Positions 1-9,122 of a stretch of DNA of 64,000 nt are shown in pieces; the first letter of the stretch is position 1, and each line of letters starts with the position of its first letter. Under the pieces are notes generated by a model that did not search any database, was not told where the DNA came from, and was given only the letters and a program-made list of their open reading frames with translations. The translations under genes were made by a program, and so were the position numbers. The DNA is from G963422445 sp963422445 (GTDB lineage Bacteria; Pseudomonadota; Alphaproteobacteria; Thalassobaculales; Thalassobaculaceae), in assembly GCA_963422445.2 (NCBI GenBank), contig OY729512.2:1736001-1800000 (forward strand), given 5' to 3'.

Positions 1-1
1 A

Positions 2-688
2 TCATTCTGCGCGGGCGCTTTGCCGGTCGGCCCAGCCATCCGGATTGTCCAGAAAGTCGCGGACTGCCGCGAGCCGTCCAGCTGTGACTCCGCGGCCCCG
101 GGCGACCGCGAGGACATCGTTCCAGGTGCAAAGGTCGTGCAGCGTGACGCCGCGTTGCCGGAGGTTTTGGGTGCTTTCGGGGAAGTTGCCGTAGTGAAAG
201 ATCACGAAGCAATGCGCAATCGCGCCACCGGCCTCGCGAATGGCGTCAATGAACCCGAGTTTGCTGCCACCATCGGTTGCAAGGTCCTCGACCAGAAGGA
301 CACGGGCGCCGGGAGAGAAGGTGCCTTCGATGCGGGCATTCTTTCCAAATCCCTTGGACTGTTTGCGCACATAGGCCATTGGCAGGTCAAGACGTTCGGC
401 AATCCACGCGGCAAAGGGGATGCCTGCGGTCTCGCCACCGGCAACAACATCGAATGCCTCGACCCCGGCTTGCCGGTTCAGGATGTCGACGGCCATTTGC
501 ATCAGGACATTGCGCGCCCGCGGGAACGAGATGATTCGCCGGCAGTCGACATAGACGGGTGAACTGCGGCCAGACGTAAAGATAAAGGGTTTATCGGGCC
601 GGATATGGACAGCCTCGATATCAAGGAGAATGCCGGCAGCAAGGTTAGCCATGTTCGGGGGTATTTCTGAACCTGCGGTATCGGTCAT
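2..688 (-). CDS. pyrE: Orotate phosphoribosyltransferase
   Basis: Catalyses orotate + PRPP to orotidine monophosphate in cytosolic pyrimidine synthesis. The translated protein (228 aa from the ATG at 688, close to the family's usual 210-230) has the PRPP-binding signature VLLVEDLATDGGSK, a GGETAGIPFAAW segment, and the active-site loop region around YVRKQSKGFGK. The open frame runs on to 1036, but that extension is low-complexity and has no homology I recognise; I chose 688 because the protein then begins with a normal-length N-terminus. A second ATG at 652 has no ribosome site. The stop lies two bases from the window edge, so the gene is complete. The relic transposase starting at 793 lies directly upstream and may have displaced the promoter. 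Confidence in function is high; the exact start is less sure. Confidence 0.95.
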   Translation of the reverse strand: MTDTAGSEIPPNMANLAAGILLDIEAVHIRPDKPFIFTSGRSSPVYVDCRRIISFPRARNVLMQMAVDILNRQAGVEAFDVVAGGETAGIPFAAWIAERLDLPMAYVRKQSKGFGKNARIEGTFSPGARVLLVEDLATDGGSKLGFIDAIREAGGAIAHCFVIFHYGNFPESTQNLRQRGVTLHDLCTWNDVLAVARGRGVTAGRLAAVRDFLDNPDGWADRQSARAE

Positions 689-792
689 GCCGTCTTGCCC
701 ATGATGAAGCGGGGTCCGGATTTTGGCTGGATGTCTTGCCAGAGCGTATCGTCGTAGGGTCCAAACCCGGTTAAACGTCATGTTATCAAACA

Positions 793-2275
793 ATGAAGTG
801 TAACGCAGATAAGATCTCATACAAACGTTCATGGTCGGGGCTGCACGGCGAGGATCTTGACAGGGCACACTGGGCGCCGGTCGGCAAGGCGGCGCTGGCC
901 AAGCGCCTGATGGCCAGCGCGTGGATCCAGGCGACGGCGCCGATGAAGACAGTTTTACGGCCGCTTGCGGCGATGCGGCGGCGGTGTAGAGGTCTTGTTC
1001 GGATGATCGACTGTCCCGACGACCCGGCTCTGACACCGGAGGCCATGCTGGCGCCGCACCGGGCGCGGACGCTATGCCGCATGCGGGCGCAGTCGACGGT
1101 TTTGGCGATCAAGGACGGCAGCGACCTGAATGTTGCGCGCACCGGGCCTGCAAGGGTCTCGGCGTGATCGCGAAGACCAGAGGGTCTGCCGGGACGCTGG
1201 GCCTGCACAGGCCTACGATCTTTTCAGTCAACGCCGACGGCGTGCCGCTGGGCCTTCCGCGCATCGCGTTCGATGCGCCGGACGGTCAGGCGGACAAGAA
1301 GACGCAGCACTGGCTGCGGGGCTGGCGCGACATCAGCCGGCTGACGGCTGGTCTGGCCAACACCCGGGTGATCGCGGTGATGGACCGCGAGAGCGATGCC
1401 ATCGATCTGTTCTGCGCCTGGCACGACGAGAGCGGGGCCGACCTGCTGGTCCGCGCGACGCATGACCGGGGTCTTGCCGAGGAGACGACCCTGTTCGAAA
1501 CGATGCGTGCGGCCTCGGCATACGGGTCGATCGAGGTCCGGGTTGATCGTGCCTCGGCGCGGTGGGCAGCGCGGGGCCAGACGGCTTTCGCCGGGCGCGA
1601 GGCGCGTCCGGCGCAGTGCGCCCGGCGCTGGCAGACGGTCGACCTGCCGATCCCGAAATGCCGGAGCTCGGAGCTGACCCGGTGACGCTGACCCTGGTTC
1701 ACCTGCGCGAGGACGCAGTACCGAAAGGCGGCGAGAGGATCGAATGGATGCCGATCACGACGCTGCCGGTCGGCAGCGTCAAACAGGCGCAGGAGATCGT
1801 CGAGCTGTATGCGCTACGCTGGCGCATCGAGGAGTATCACAGGATCCTGACATCCGGCTGCAATGTCGAGAAGATCGCCCATACCACCGCCGAACGGGTC
1901 AAGCGTGCCGTGACCGTCAACGCCGTCATCGCCTGGCGGCTCGCGACCCTGCTCAGACACGATACTTCGGAACGGCCGGCCGCAGCCATGCTGTCCGAAA
2001 CCGAAATCAACCTGCTGCACGACGATGCCATAAGCCACAATGGCGTCGCGGCGGACCGGGCCGAACACACGTCCCTGTCCCTCGGCCGCGCGGTCATGCT
2101 GATCGCAAGGCTCGAAGGATATCTCAACCGCAAGGCCGACGCGCCGCCTGGCCATCAGATCGTCCGGGAAGGGTATATCCGCCTCGCCATCGGAACACGG
2201 ACGATGGAGCGGTTCATGGACAATGGCCCCAAAAGTCCATTCTACAGGCAATACGCGCAGAGAGAAAATGACTGA
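793..2275 (+). pseudogene. IS4-family (Tn5/IS50-like) transposase, frameshifted
   Basis: Three consecutive frames together make one Tn5-type transposase. The N-terminal part (793 to about 1160) carries a helical DNA-binding segment ending ...STVLAIKDGSDLN, like the first DDE block. The middle frame (about 1140-1600) contains VIAVMDRESDAIDLF, the second catalytic Asp region. The last frame (about 1640-2275) contains YALRWRIEEYHRILTSG, the YREK-like block with the catalytic Glu, followed by LEGYLNRKADAPPGHQ typical of the Tn5 C-terminus. Two frameshifts (near 1150 and 1620) separate them, so it is inactive. I could not identify terminal repeats or a target duplication, so element borders are unknown. 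Family assignment rests on motif recognition only. Confidence 0.85.
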
Positions 2276-2291
2276 TGAGAAGGGCACCACT

Positions 2292-2360
2292 CCGATACTC
2301 TATTCCCCATTGGAGGGCCTCACCTGTCACGACCCTCTGTTGCGTTTCGGACTCCGAACC
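2292..2360 (-). repeat. Dispersed ~65-bp repeat, copy 1
   Basis: The reverse complement of this stretch matches 24039-24103 and 38445-38514 almost base for base, sharing blocks such as GTCCGAAACGCAACAG and CCAATGGGGAAT. It lies between the dead IS4-family gene and the 3' end of the interrupted HTH gene. It is not recognisable as the end of any IS in the window. See findings. Confidence 0.75.
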
Positions 2361-2408
2361 GGGTCTCGTTTGCGGACCAATTTGTGAAAATGACTTCGCT
2401 GTATGTTG

Positions 2409-2431
2409 TCAAAGCGCCGCACGATCAGCGC
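2409..2431 (-). pseudogene. 3' tail of the HTH-like gene cut off by the transposon
   Basis: When the transposon (2440-5012) and one copy of its 8-bp duplication are removed in thought, the reading frame that ends at 5013 continues here in frame and stops at TGA (2411-2409), giving an original C-terminus ...PMLNFSADRAAL. This supports both the transposon borders and the identity of the target gene. Confidence 0.7.
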
Positions 2432-2505
2432 TAAAATTTGGGGATTATATACGAAAGTCACAATCTTGCCCCGTTTCGATTCCGTCCCGGTCTCCAAGTA
2501 GGAAG

Positions 2506-2685
2506 TCAGGCGTCCGGGTCTTCGATCATCCGCACGGGCCTCGGCACCGCCGCCGCAAGTTCGTCTGGCGTTGCGTCGATCCGCACCGGCTCTTCAAGCT
2601 CCGCCTTGCTCGGCTGGTAGACATGCGGTTTCACCCGAACGGTACGCCGTTCAATCGGGTGGGGTTCTCTCGGTTCCTTGCTCAT
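2506..2685 (-). CDS. Small hypothetical protein, transposon passenger
   Basis: A 59-residue basic/acidic protein starting at the ATG at 2685, preceded by a strong Shine-Dalgarno (ACAGGAGGGG, 7 bases upstream). The middle reads YQPSKAELEEPVRIDATPDELAAAV and then RPVRM. A related small protein lies at 23840 (PTKPELEQEL ... then ALFQPVKLR), so this is a repeated family in the window. No catalytic or membrane feature is visible. It is the last gene of the transposon, 64 bp behind the endonuclease gene and on the same strand, so it is probably co-transcribed. The function is unknown. Confidence 0.7.
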   Translation of the reverse strand: MSKEPREPHPIERRTVRVKPHVYQPSKAELEEPVRIDATPDELAAAVPRPVRMIEDPDA

Positions 2686-2749
2686 CTCTTCCCCTCCTGT
2701 GTTAAGTGGACCGCCGCCAGGATGTCGCCTGACGTTTCGTCGCGCGTCC

Positions 2750-3256
2750 TCAAGTTGACTGTGTATGGCCTGCCCGGATGCAGGGGGTATCCCATTGCGA
2801 CTTCCGCTGTCCCGTGCGTCCCTTGCCTGGATCGTTGATCCCGAAACCAGCCACGACCACATTCCACATTGGGCGATATTCGGCGCTCAGAACCTGCTCG
2901 GTTAGCCCGATCCCTCCCTCGTCGAGACCGAGCCACCGGCACGAGAAATCCCGTAGGTCGAGATTCTCTACCTGCTCTATCGAACGGGCATGTTTGGTCC
3001 GCCGATCATGGAGAACCACCCTTGCGGCTCTTGTGCGGGACCGTCCCTGCCGTTTGCCGGGCGGGTCAGCCTTCCCGACATAGATCGGCCCCGTCATGTC
3101 CCTGTAGGCCTCGAACGGTCCGCCATAGTGGATCGTGTCGAGGCCGGCACCGTCGAAGGTCGGTTCGGGTGGCAACGAAGCGGCTGGGTAGCTCATCAGA
3201 GCCCGCGCCGCATTCTGGCCCCGCTCATCGACGCTGAGCGGGTTATACGCACGCAC
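2750..3256 (-). CDS. Eco29kI-family type II restriction endonuclease (GIY-YIG)
   Basis: Predicted to cleave unmethylated DNA; the prototype Eco29kI recognises CCGCGG, but specificity here is not known. The 168-residue product has the Eco29kI layout: FNPL-like start, IHYGGPFEAY (residues 42-51, first GIY-YIG tyrosine at 44), PIYVGKADPPGKRQG (57-71), DRRTKHARSIEQV (84-96, Arg and His positions), LTEQVLSAEYRPMWNVVV (118-135, catalytic Glu about 120 and Asn about 132) and NDPGKGR. It starts at GTG 3256, only three bases after the methyltransferase stop, so the two are probably translationally linked. The C-terminus is shorter than the ~214 aa of Eco29kI. All visible active-site positions are present. 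Confidence 0.85.
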   Translation of the reverse strand: MRAYNPLSVDERGQNAARALMSYPAASLPPEPTFDGAGLDTIHYGGPFEAYRDMTGPIYVGKADPPGKRQGRSRTRAARVVLHDRRTKHARSIEQVENLDLRDFSCRWLGLDEGGIGLTEQVLSAEYRPMWNVVVAGFGINDPGKGRTGQRKSQWDTPCIRAGHTQST

Positions 3257-3259
3257 GGG

Positions 3260-3967
3260 TTATCTCTCGCAGCTTTGCCCGTTGCGACAGACGATCCAGA
3301 AGCAATACCGCTTTCTCGCGTGGTGCGCCTTCTTCCACTGCGTCGAGACCATCGGCCCTGTCCGAATCTTCACGATCAGATCGCAGAGCGTGAACCCAGC
3401 CTCGTCGGCCATCCGCATGAAGTCGCAATGCGGCCATTTAGAGCGGTGGCAGTTCACCATGTCGGTCATCTTCGCCAGCGGCAGACCCTTCGGCGTCAAT
3501 ACCCGCTTCGCCTGTTCGAGAAACGGCGGGTACAGGTAGCTAAGCGTCCAGCCCTGTTGCTTCCCGCATTCGACCGTCGCGCCGAAATCCTCGTCGAACC
3601 GCTTGCGGCTCTTGTCGCGTCCCTGCGGGCCGACATGCGGGGGATCGTAGACCACCACGCCGAAGGTCGGGTCGGGGATGCCTTCCATCTTCCGGTTGTC
3701 GCCGACGATCATCGGCTTGTAGCGGGGATCGATGTCCATCGAGACCACGCGCCGCAGCGATCCCTTCCAGAACCGTCCGTAGTTGTAGGTTGCGTCGAGG
3801 ATCGGGTCGACCGGGATGGACGGATAGAACGCGAACATCGCTTCCAGCAGGTCCGCGTCGTTCCCCTCCCATACGCTGCTGACAGGCTCGTAGCGGTCAG
3901 GCTCGGCGGGCTGGTGCGGTTCGCGGTCAAGATCGAGCTCGACCCCGGCGACCTCCTGCAGCGCCAT
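3260..3967 (-). CDS. Site-specific DNA methyltransferase (DPPH motif)
   Basis: A 235-residue amino-methyltransferase predicted to protect host DNA against the endonuclease encoded immediately downstream. It has an AdoMet-binding segment ILDATYNYGRFW (residues 56-67), an acidic loop MDIDP (77-81), and the catalytic motif VVYDPPHVG (105-113), the (D/N)PP(Y/H) signature of N6-adenine or N4-cytosine enzymes. Classical Eco29kI systems use a C5-cytosine enzyme, so this pairing differs. The start (ATG 3967) lies inside the 3' end of the transposase frame, a 41-base overlap that suggests coupled expression from the transposon. Target base and sequence cannot be read from the gene. Confidence 0.8.
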   Translation of the reverse strand: MALQEVAGVELDLDREPHQPAEPDRYEPVSSVWEGNDADLLEAMFAFYPSIPVDPILDATYNYGRFWKGSLRRVVSMDIDPRYKPMIVGDNRKMEGIPDPTFGVVVYDPPHVGPQGRDKSRKRFDEDFGATVECGKQQGWTLSYLYPPFLEQAKRVLTPKGLPLAKMTDMVNCHRSKWPHCDFMRMADEAGFTLCDLIVKIRTGPMVSTQWKKAHHARKRYCFWIVCRNGQSCER

Positions 3968-4943
3968 GGCGGATCAGCCCGCCGAGGTCACGATAGCGGA
4001 GCCGCTTGCCCACCATGTCCGCGGCGATCATTCCCATCTGATCGGCCCCATCTGATCGGCGGTGTCGGCCTCGCGGATGTTGTGGCGACCGGCAAACTCG
4101 GTCACGGAACGGTCGCAGTGCTTCTCGCTGAAGTGGTGGAAGGGGCCCTGATAACCCCGCTTCAACAGGGACCAGAAAGACTCGATCCCGTTGATGTGAG
4201 CCTGGCCCCGGACGGACGCGCCGGCCGAGTGGTTCACGGCCTCATGGTCGAAGTCCATGCCCTGAGAGCCGCTGGCCTCGTCCGTGAACACCTTCGCACC
4301 CGGCGCGGTGTGCGCGCCGATGAAGCCTTTGAGCGTCGCGCCGTCCGTGCCTTCAACCGTGCGCGCCGCGATCTTGTTGCTCTCGCGATCCTTCGTCCCG
4401 ACCACGATGGTCTTACCAACCGCCCCGCGCCCCCTCAGTTCCTTACCGCTTGCTCTTGGGCATGTTCTTGCGCTTGCCCCCGATGTCGGTCTCATCGGCT
4501 TCTACGGGGCCGCTGAACAGCGGGTTGACGCCCTCAAAGGCCTTGCGCAGCCGGTGCGCCAGATGCCACGCCGACTTTTGCGTGATCTCCAAGGCGCGAT
4601 GCAGCTTCATGCTGCGCACACCCTTCAGGTTGCTCGTGACCAAGTAGATTGCGATGGCCCAGGTCTGATAGCCGAGCTTCGATCCATCCATGATGTTGCA
4701 CGACTTCAGGCTGAACATCGGGCGCCCATCGCAGTCGCGGCAGCGGTGCGTCATTGTTCTGTGCTTAATCCCGCACTGGACAGTGTCGGAGCCGCAGTGC
4801 GGGCAGTGCGCGCCGTCCAGCCAAATCTTGCTCTCGAACCACTCGCGAGCCGCGTCATCGCTCGGCAACATCTTCATCAGCTTGGTGAAGCTGATCCCTT
4901 CCCTGTGAGCCTTGCCCGGTGCCTCTGAACCATCGTCCCACAT
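3927..4943 (-). pseudogene. IS1595-family (ISXO2-like) transposase with two frame breaks
   Basis: The N-terminal part (4943 to about 4450) has the IS1595 zinc-ribbon: CPHCGSDTV ... HRCRDCDGR, then a helical segment and GPVEADETDIGGK, the first catalytic Asp block. A frameshift near 4450-4490 leads into GKTIVVGTKDRESN ... VFTDEASGSQGM ... GQAHINGIESFWSLLKRGY, which holds the remaining Asp and the Asn/Glu catalytic block. The frame then ends early at 4028 because a ~14-bp tandem duplication (GATCAGATGGG repeated, 4035-4060) shifts it. Skipping one copy restores the normal IS1595 C-terminus, ADMVGKRLRYRDL, ending at 3927. Two independent lesions mean it is inactive unless these are sequencing errors. 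Confidence 0.85.
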
Positions 4944-5012
4944 CCCAAATTGGGACTTTCGTATAGCGGAATCGGGGTCAAGCGAAAAATGTGACTTTCG
5001 TATATAATCCCC

Positions 5013-5440
5013 TAAAATTTAGCATGGGATCGCCGGGGATATCCCGCAGCTCTGCCGGATTTGCGCGGATGTCCATCCAGCCGCCGACTCGTCGGCCTGT
5101 CGCAAGTCTCGGCGATACGCCCGGCGAAGATGCGTAACGAATGACGAATTGCCTGCCGCCTCCTTTCCGAACCGCGAACGCTTGATCCTCTCACGGCAAG
5201 AACGGCCTCGACCTGGCCGCGGAAAATCGCTCTGGTTGGCGGAGGCTCGCCTATGAACTCGAACACGCGATCCACGGTCGCAAGCCGCGGACCGCGTCCT
5301 CGGGACAGTGACGTGACGAAGTTCGGATCGCTCAACACGGCAGCGCCAAAGGCCCGCGTCGACATGCCCCTGCGGGCGCACCGGGTGGTGATGGCCCGGT
5401 CAAGCCACGCTTCGAGAATGCCGGCGGAAGGCGATTCGTA
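5013..5440 (-). pseudogene. HTH-like regulatory protein, interrupted and frameshifted
   Basis: The frame from about 5438 reads YESPSAGILEAWLDRAI, then MSTRAFGAAVLSDPNFVT and LATVDRVFEFIGE; in another frame beyond about 5190 it repeats the same pattern (FGKEAAGNSSFVTHLRR). This gives two tandem helix-turn-helix-like units of a small Xre-like protein. One frameshift separates the halves, and the RM transposon has inserted just before its last codons (tail at 2431-2409). No start codon is visible upstream of the first unit apart from the internal ATG at 5365, so the 5' end may also be damaged. A degenerate relative of its 3' end is seen at 7188-7266. Confidence 0.65.
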
Positions 5441-5577
5441 TGGGATCTGTTACGACTGGCGAGCCTGTCGCTGCTCGTGTGCGCATGTCCGCGCAGGACG
5501 ATGGGGAAATTCTTGAATGCGGTATACCGGCTTCCTGTATGGCGTTTGCGGCGCCAAGCAGACCGGATACGCCAGCC

Positions 5578-7120
5578 GGACAGGGTAATGGCGTTCGAGT
5601 AGCCGGTGACCGCGGGTCCAGGCGAGCCGGTGTTGCGTTGCCGGCGTCGACGGCGGTCATGCCGAGGGGCGTTTTCGGTGGGTTCGTCTTGGGTTGTCTT
5701 GTCCATGCTGTGACGGGTCACCCGGACGATCTGTTCACATGCGGATCATTGATCATTGCCTGTGGCGGCATAAAAACCGCAATGCTGCGCTGTTCGATGC
5801 GGCCATGCGCGAGGGTGACCTCGTCCTGGCAATGCCCCGTCGCCTCGGTCTGCCATTCGCGTGTCGTCAGCGTGGTCCAGGTTTCGGGCGCATTGCGCTT
5901 GATCGTGAACAGATCGTCGGCCTTGTGTGTCCCGACGATGATCCGGGCGGTATCGCGGGTGGTATGGAGAGCATCGAGGGTGATGACGCGGCCGGCGATC
6001 GGGAGGGTTCCGAGGACCGCCCGGACGGCTGCGATGTCACCGCCATGCTCAACCAGGGTCACGGTTTCATGATGATCCTCGCTGTTGCGATTGGCGCCGC
6101 ACAAGCCATTGCCGTCGACGGCAATGGCTTGTGCGATGTGCAGACGTGGTTGCCCATGGCGTTGAAGCACCGCTTGTCTCTGCTCCGGGTCGAGGGTCTG
6201 TATGACCCGATGCAGGGTCGATTTGGAGACCGGCTCATGGCAACCGGTGACCGTGTTCTTCCAGCTGCCAATGGCCACAAGATCCGTCTGACCGAAGCTG
6301 GCTGCGAGCGCGGCCGCGGCCACCGGGTCCGTATGACCCATCAGACGGGACAGCAGACCCATCGATAGCACGGAGGCCATGCAGGGCTTACATCCCTGGC
6401 TGCGTCGGACATCGTCAATCTGCGCGATGGTTGCGTCAATCGACGGCAACGCGCCCGACACTCCGATTCGAGATCCCGGCTTCCCACTCCACGCCGCCAG
6501 AAGCGCGTCGAGCGCACGCAACCGGCGGCAGGCGTCTCGCCGTAACGGCAGACCATGACGCTGGCTGGGGTTGCCATGCAATTCGGTATAGCGGCCGTTG
6601 CTGCGCACATGGCCCTTGCTGGCGCCCGGAAGGCGCCAGTGCGTCGCGGCGTACAGGGTTCCCGAGAACGACTTCGGATCCACAAACGTTCCGCCGGGAA
6701 CAGGGGATGACCATACGCCGCCTGCCAGTCCGCGCTCAGGCGCTCCGTCACCCGTGCCAGTGCAAAACGGGCCAAGCCGGGAAACACGCCCGGTTTGCCG
6801 GGCACGAGAAACCGGGTGTTGTTGCCGATCAGGTGAAGACGCCGGACCTGCTCCGCCGGAGCCCGGCCGATGCACCGGTCCCGCGGCGCACAGTTGAAGG
6901 CAGCGGTCTGCCAGCCGGCGACCGCGACCCATTGCCGCGCCACAGGGCCACATGGCGCAAACCGCGACCGGCAAAGTCCTTGAACCCGGGATACTGACAG
7001 GCTGTGACCACAGTATCCCGACCCACCCGCTCGTCAGGACGAGCTAGACGAACCTCGATGTCCGGCAGGTCGAAACCGACCGGTTGCGCCTCGAAACGAT
7101 GTTTCAAAATCATGCCGGCC
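5578..7120 (-). pseudogene. ISAs1-type transposase with DUF4338 N-terminus, relic A
   Basis: Read right to left over three frames: GRDTVVTACQYPGFKDFAGRG (about 7040-6970), then RVRRLHLIGNNTRFLV and LSADWQAAYGHP in a second frame (about 6860-6720), then GTFVDPKSFSGTLYAATHW ... HVRSNGRYTELHG in a third. These are the DUF4338 blocks found at the front of some ISAs1-like transposases. The ISAs1 core follows: ALPSIDATIAQIDDVRRSQG, AIAVDGNG (first Asp), RVITLDALHTTRDTA (second Asp) and DLFTIKRNAP. The frame is lost after NDPHVNR near 5720. At least three frameshifts make it inactive. From 5578 to about 6281 it is nearly identical to 17771-18474 (relic B). A 38-bp perfect palindrome sits on the first Asp motif (6098-6135). 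Confidence 0.85.
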
Positions 7121-7187
7121 GCGGTCGCAAATCTGAATACGTAAAGTCCCAGAAAAAAAATCGGCACAACTGGAAAAATGGCAAAAT

Positions 7188-7266
7188 CATGCTAAAATTG
7201 AGCCCGGTCGAGCGGTGCTTTAACAACATGCAGCGAAGTTTTCACAATTTGGTCCGTAACCCAGAC
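7188..7266 (+). repeat. Degenerate copy of the HTH gene 3' end and its downstream sequence
   Basis: The sequence ATGCTAAAATTGAGC... followed by GTGCTTTAACAACATGCAGCGAAG matches, at roughly 85%, the reconstructed 3' end of the interrupted HTH gene plus the 45 bases after its stop (reverse complement of 2363-2439). It marks a second, otherwise lost, copy of that gene or its integration neighbourhood. Confidence 0.5.
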
Positions 7267-7384
7267 CAACTCTTGTCATGGCCTCGTTGTTTACAGCGTG
7301 GGATTATCGTGGGATGCGCGTAACGTCCATTGTAGCGCAGACTTGTATGCTGTATTCTACACTATAATACACAAGATGGAATTT

Positions 7385-7711
7385 ATGGCGCGACCCAGAG
7401 GCAGAAACCTCCCAGCCCGTGTGAGCGTCAGCCTGGATATGGACACATATGCCGACCTTTGTGCCATAAGCCGTCGTCATGGTGTTTCGTCCGTGTGGAT
7501 GCTTCGAAGAGCGCTGGAAGCGTTTATTGAATGGAGCCGCGACAACAGTCAGACAGCTACCCCTCACCCGCCATGTCGCCGAGTGCAAACGTGGGGAATA
7601 GAACGGAAGATCAGAGAGCAATGCATGTATCGGACCAGACAACGGGCGTCTCTTGCGTGCAAGTGGTCGATGTCGATGAGCCGGAGCTTCCGTTCGGATG
7701 CACCGGCCTGA
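7385..7711 (+). CDS. Ribbon-helix-helix (CopG-like) protein
   Basis: Starts MARPRGRNLPARVSVSLDMD: a short basic N-terminus followed by the beta-strand and helix pattern (VSVSLDMDTYADLCAISRRHG then VWMLRRALEAFIEW) of RHH DNA-binding domains in residues 10-50. The remainder after about residue 55 (TATPHPP onward) is unlike the family and overlaps the next reading frame, so the natural stop may have been lost. An in-frame upstream ATG lies at 7376. It precedes the DUF1156 methylase remnant on the same strand and may once have regulated it. The target is unknown. Confidence 0.55.
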   Translation: MARPRGRNLPARVSVSLDMDTYADLCAISRRHGVSSVWMLRRALEAFIEWSRDNSQTATPHPPCRRVQTWGIERKIREQCMYRTRQRASLACKWSMSMSRSFRSDAPA

Positions 7712-9103
7712 CGGGTATCCCGCTTTCTGTTGCGCGTGGTCCGCGAGCGATCGAAGATGAAGATTTCCCCTTCGAAGCCTTTAGCGAGATTGCAGAAATC
7801 GAGAGCTGGCGCAAGGAAATCAACCGCCCTCTGTATTATATCCACAAGTGGTGGGCCCACCGGCTCGGCACGGTGTTCCGTGCAATGGTCATCGGCGTCT
7901 TCGCGCCGAAAAGCAGCAATCTTCTCTATAAACTGCTGCGCATCGCGAATGCCATCGTCTTTGATCCATTCATGGGGAGCGGAGCGACCGTCGGAGAGGC
8001 AGCGAAGCTGAGTGTGCGGACTATTGGCCACGATATCAATCCAGTCACATATTTCCCAGTCAAGAATGCGCTTTTGGTTAACCGAAAAGAAATTCTGCGG
8101 GAGTTTCGCGCCGTCGAACACGATGTTGCGGACCGGATATGTCAATTCTACCGTGCTTTGCTTCCGGACGGTACACAGGTCGATGTGCTCTATTTCTTCT
8201 GGGTGAACACCATCAACTGCCCGGAATGCCGGAAGGGTGGCGATCTTTTTTCGTTGTACGTATTTGCCCGGTCCGCTGATCCGAAGAAACACCCCGAGGC
8301 GCAGGCGGTCTGCCCAAATTGCAGCGCTATCCGCCAAGTCCGTTACGATGCTTCCGATACGCGACACGCCTGCTGTAAGCGGGCGTTCGATCTCCAGGCG
8401 GGACCCGCCAATGGGCGGAACGCGACATGTCTGTCATACTTGCATAGCTTTGCGATCGCAGAGGTGGTGCAAAACGGCGGCAGGGCTCCTTTCGTACCGT
8501 CTTTACGCAAAATCCGTCCTCGCCCTGAACGGGAAAAAGCCCATCTCCCCGCCCCCGACGAGGATCGCCGGCTTTACGCCGATGCTGCGCTGGCGGGGCC
8601 CTCGACGCTTTTCCGATTGTCCCGATCGAGCCCGGCTACAATACCCATCAGGCGCTTGGCGACAACGATGTTACTAGCACGAGATGTTCAATGCGCGGCA
8701 GTTGCTGTACCTCCCGGTCTTGGCGTCGGATATCGATGCGGTGGCAGATCCGGTCCGACACGATCTGCTGACCGGCCAGTTTTCAGGGACACTGACGTTC
8801 AACAATCTGTTCACGTCATACAATGGCAAGGGAACGGGTGCGTCGCCCCACATGTTCGCGCATTATGTTCTCAAGCCGGAGCAGGTTCCGCTCGAAGGCA
8901 GCGTATGGGGCACGCCGAAAAGCTCCGGATTGTTCTCCACGATTTTCCAGAGCCGCATCAGGCGCGCGCTGGATTATGCCGTCCGTCCGTTCGAACTGCG
9001 CCCGGAACACGGGAACGGCAAGACCGCGGGAGAGAAGGTTGTCACACCGGGGTGGCGATGGGAAACGAACAGGGCATGCTCCCCATCCTCCACGGAGCGA
9101 TGA
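7621..9103 (+). pseudogene. DUF1156 adenine-specific DNA methylase, decayed and truncated
   Basis: The first frame (to about 8400) reads EIAEIESWRKEINRPLYYIHKWWAHRLG, the DUF1156 signature, then FDPFMGSGATVGEAAKL and GHDINPVTYF (AdoMet motif), NCPECRKGGDL and AVCPNCSA (zinc-ribbon cysteines). The frame then shifts: RLYAKSVLALNGKK (about 8490), a broken junction near 8665 with an in-frame stop, and MFNARQLLYLPVLA ... HMFAHYVLKPEQVPLEGSVWGTPKSSG to 9103. DUF1156 proteins of this sort are typically ~900 aa and are often part of defence gene clusters with DUF499/DUF3780 proteins, but no such partner survives here. Several frameshifts plus a missing C-terminus make it non-functional. Confidence 0.8.
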
Positions 9104-9122
9104 CCGGCGAGCGGTTCCGAAC

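Larger units (their letters stand above)
2440..5012 (-). mobile_element. IS1595-type transposon carrying a restriction-modification system
   Basis: The 2573-bp element has terminal inverted repeats of about 23 bp: it starts GGGGATTATATACGAAAG at 2440 and ends with the exact complement at 5012. It is flanked by a perfect 8-bp direct repeat TAAAATTT (2432-2439 and 5013-5020), the duplication length known for the IS1595 family. All genes point left: transposase (4943-3927), DNA methyltransferase (3967-3260), Eco29kI-like endonuclease (3256-2750) and a 59-residue protein (2685-2506). A partial extra copy of the end motif (GACTTTCGTATA) lies near 4955. The IS1595 family is known to include elements with passenger genes, but I do not recall one with this pair. 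The transposase is frameshifted, so this copy probably no longer moves by itself. Confidence 0.9.

Noticed and set aside
2990..4516. 508-codon plus-strand frame
   Set aside because: Antisense to the endonuclease, methylase and transposase genes of the transposon; no homology signal.
4028..4943. Programmed frameshifting in the IS1595 transposase
   Set aside because: IS1595 transposases are normally one frame; no slippery heptamer seen, and the second break is a tandem duplication.
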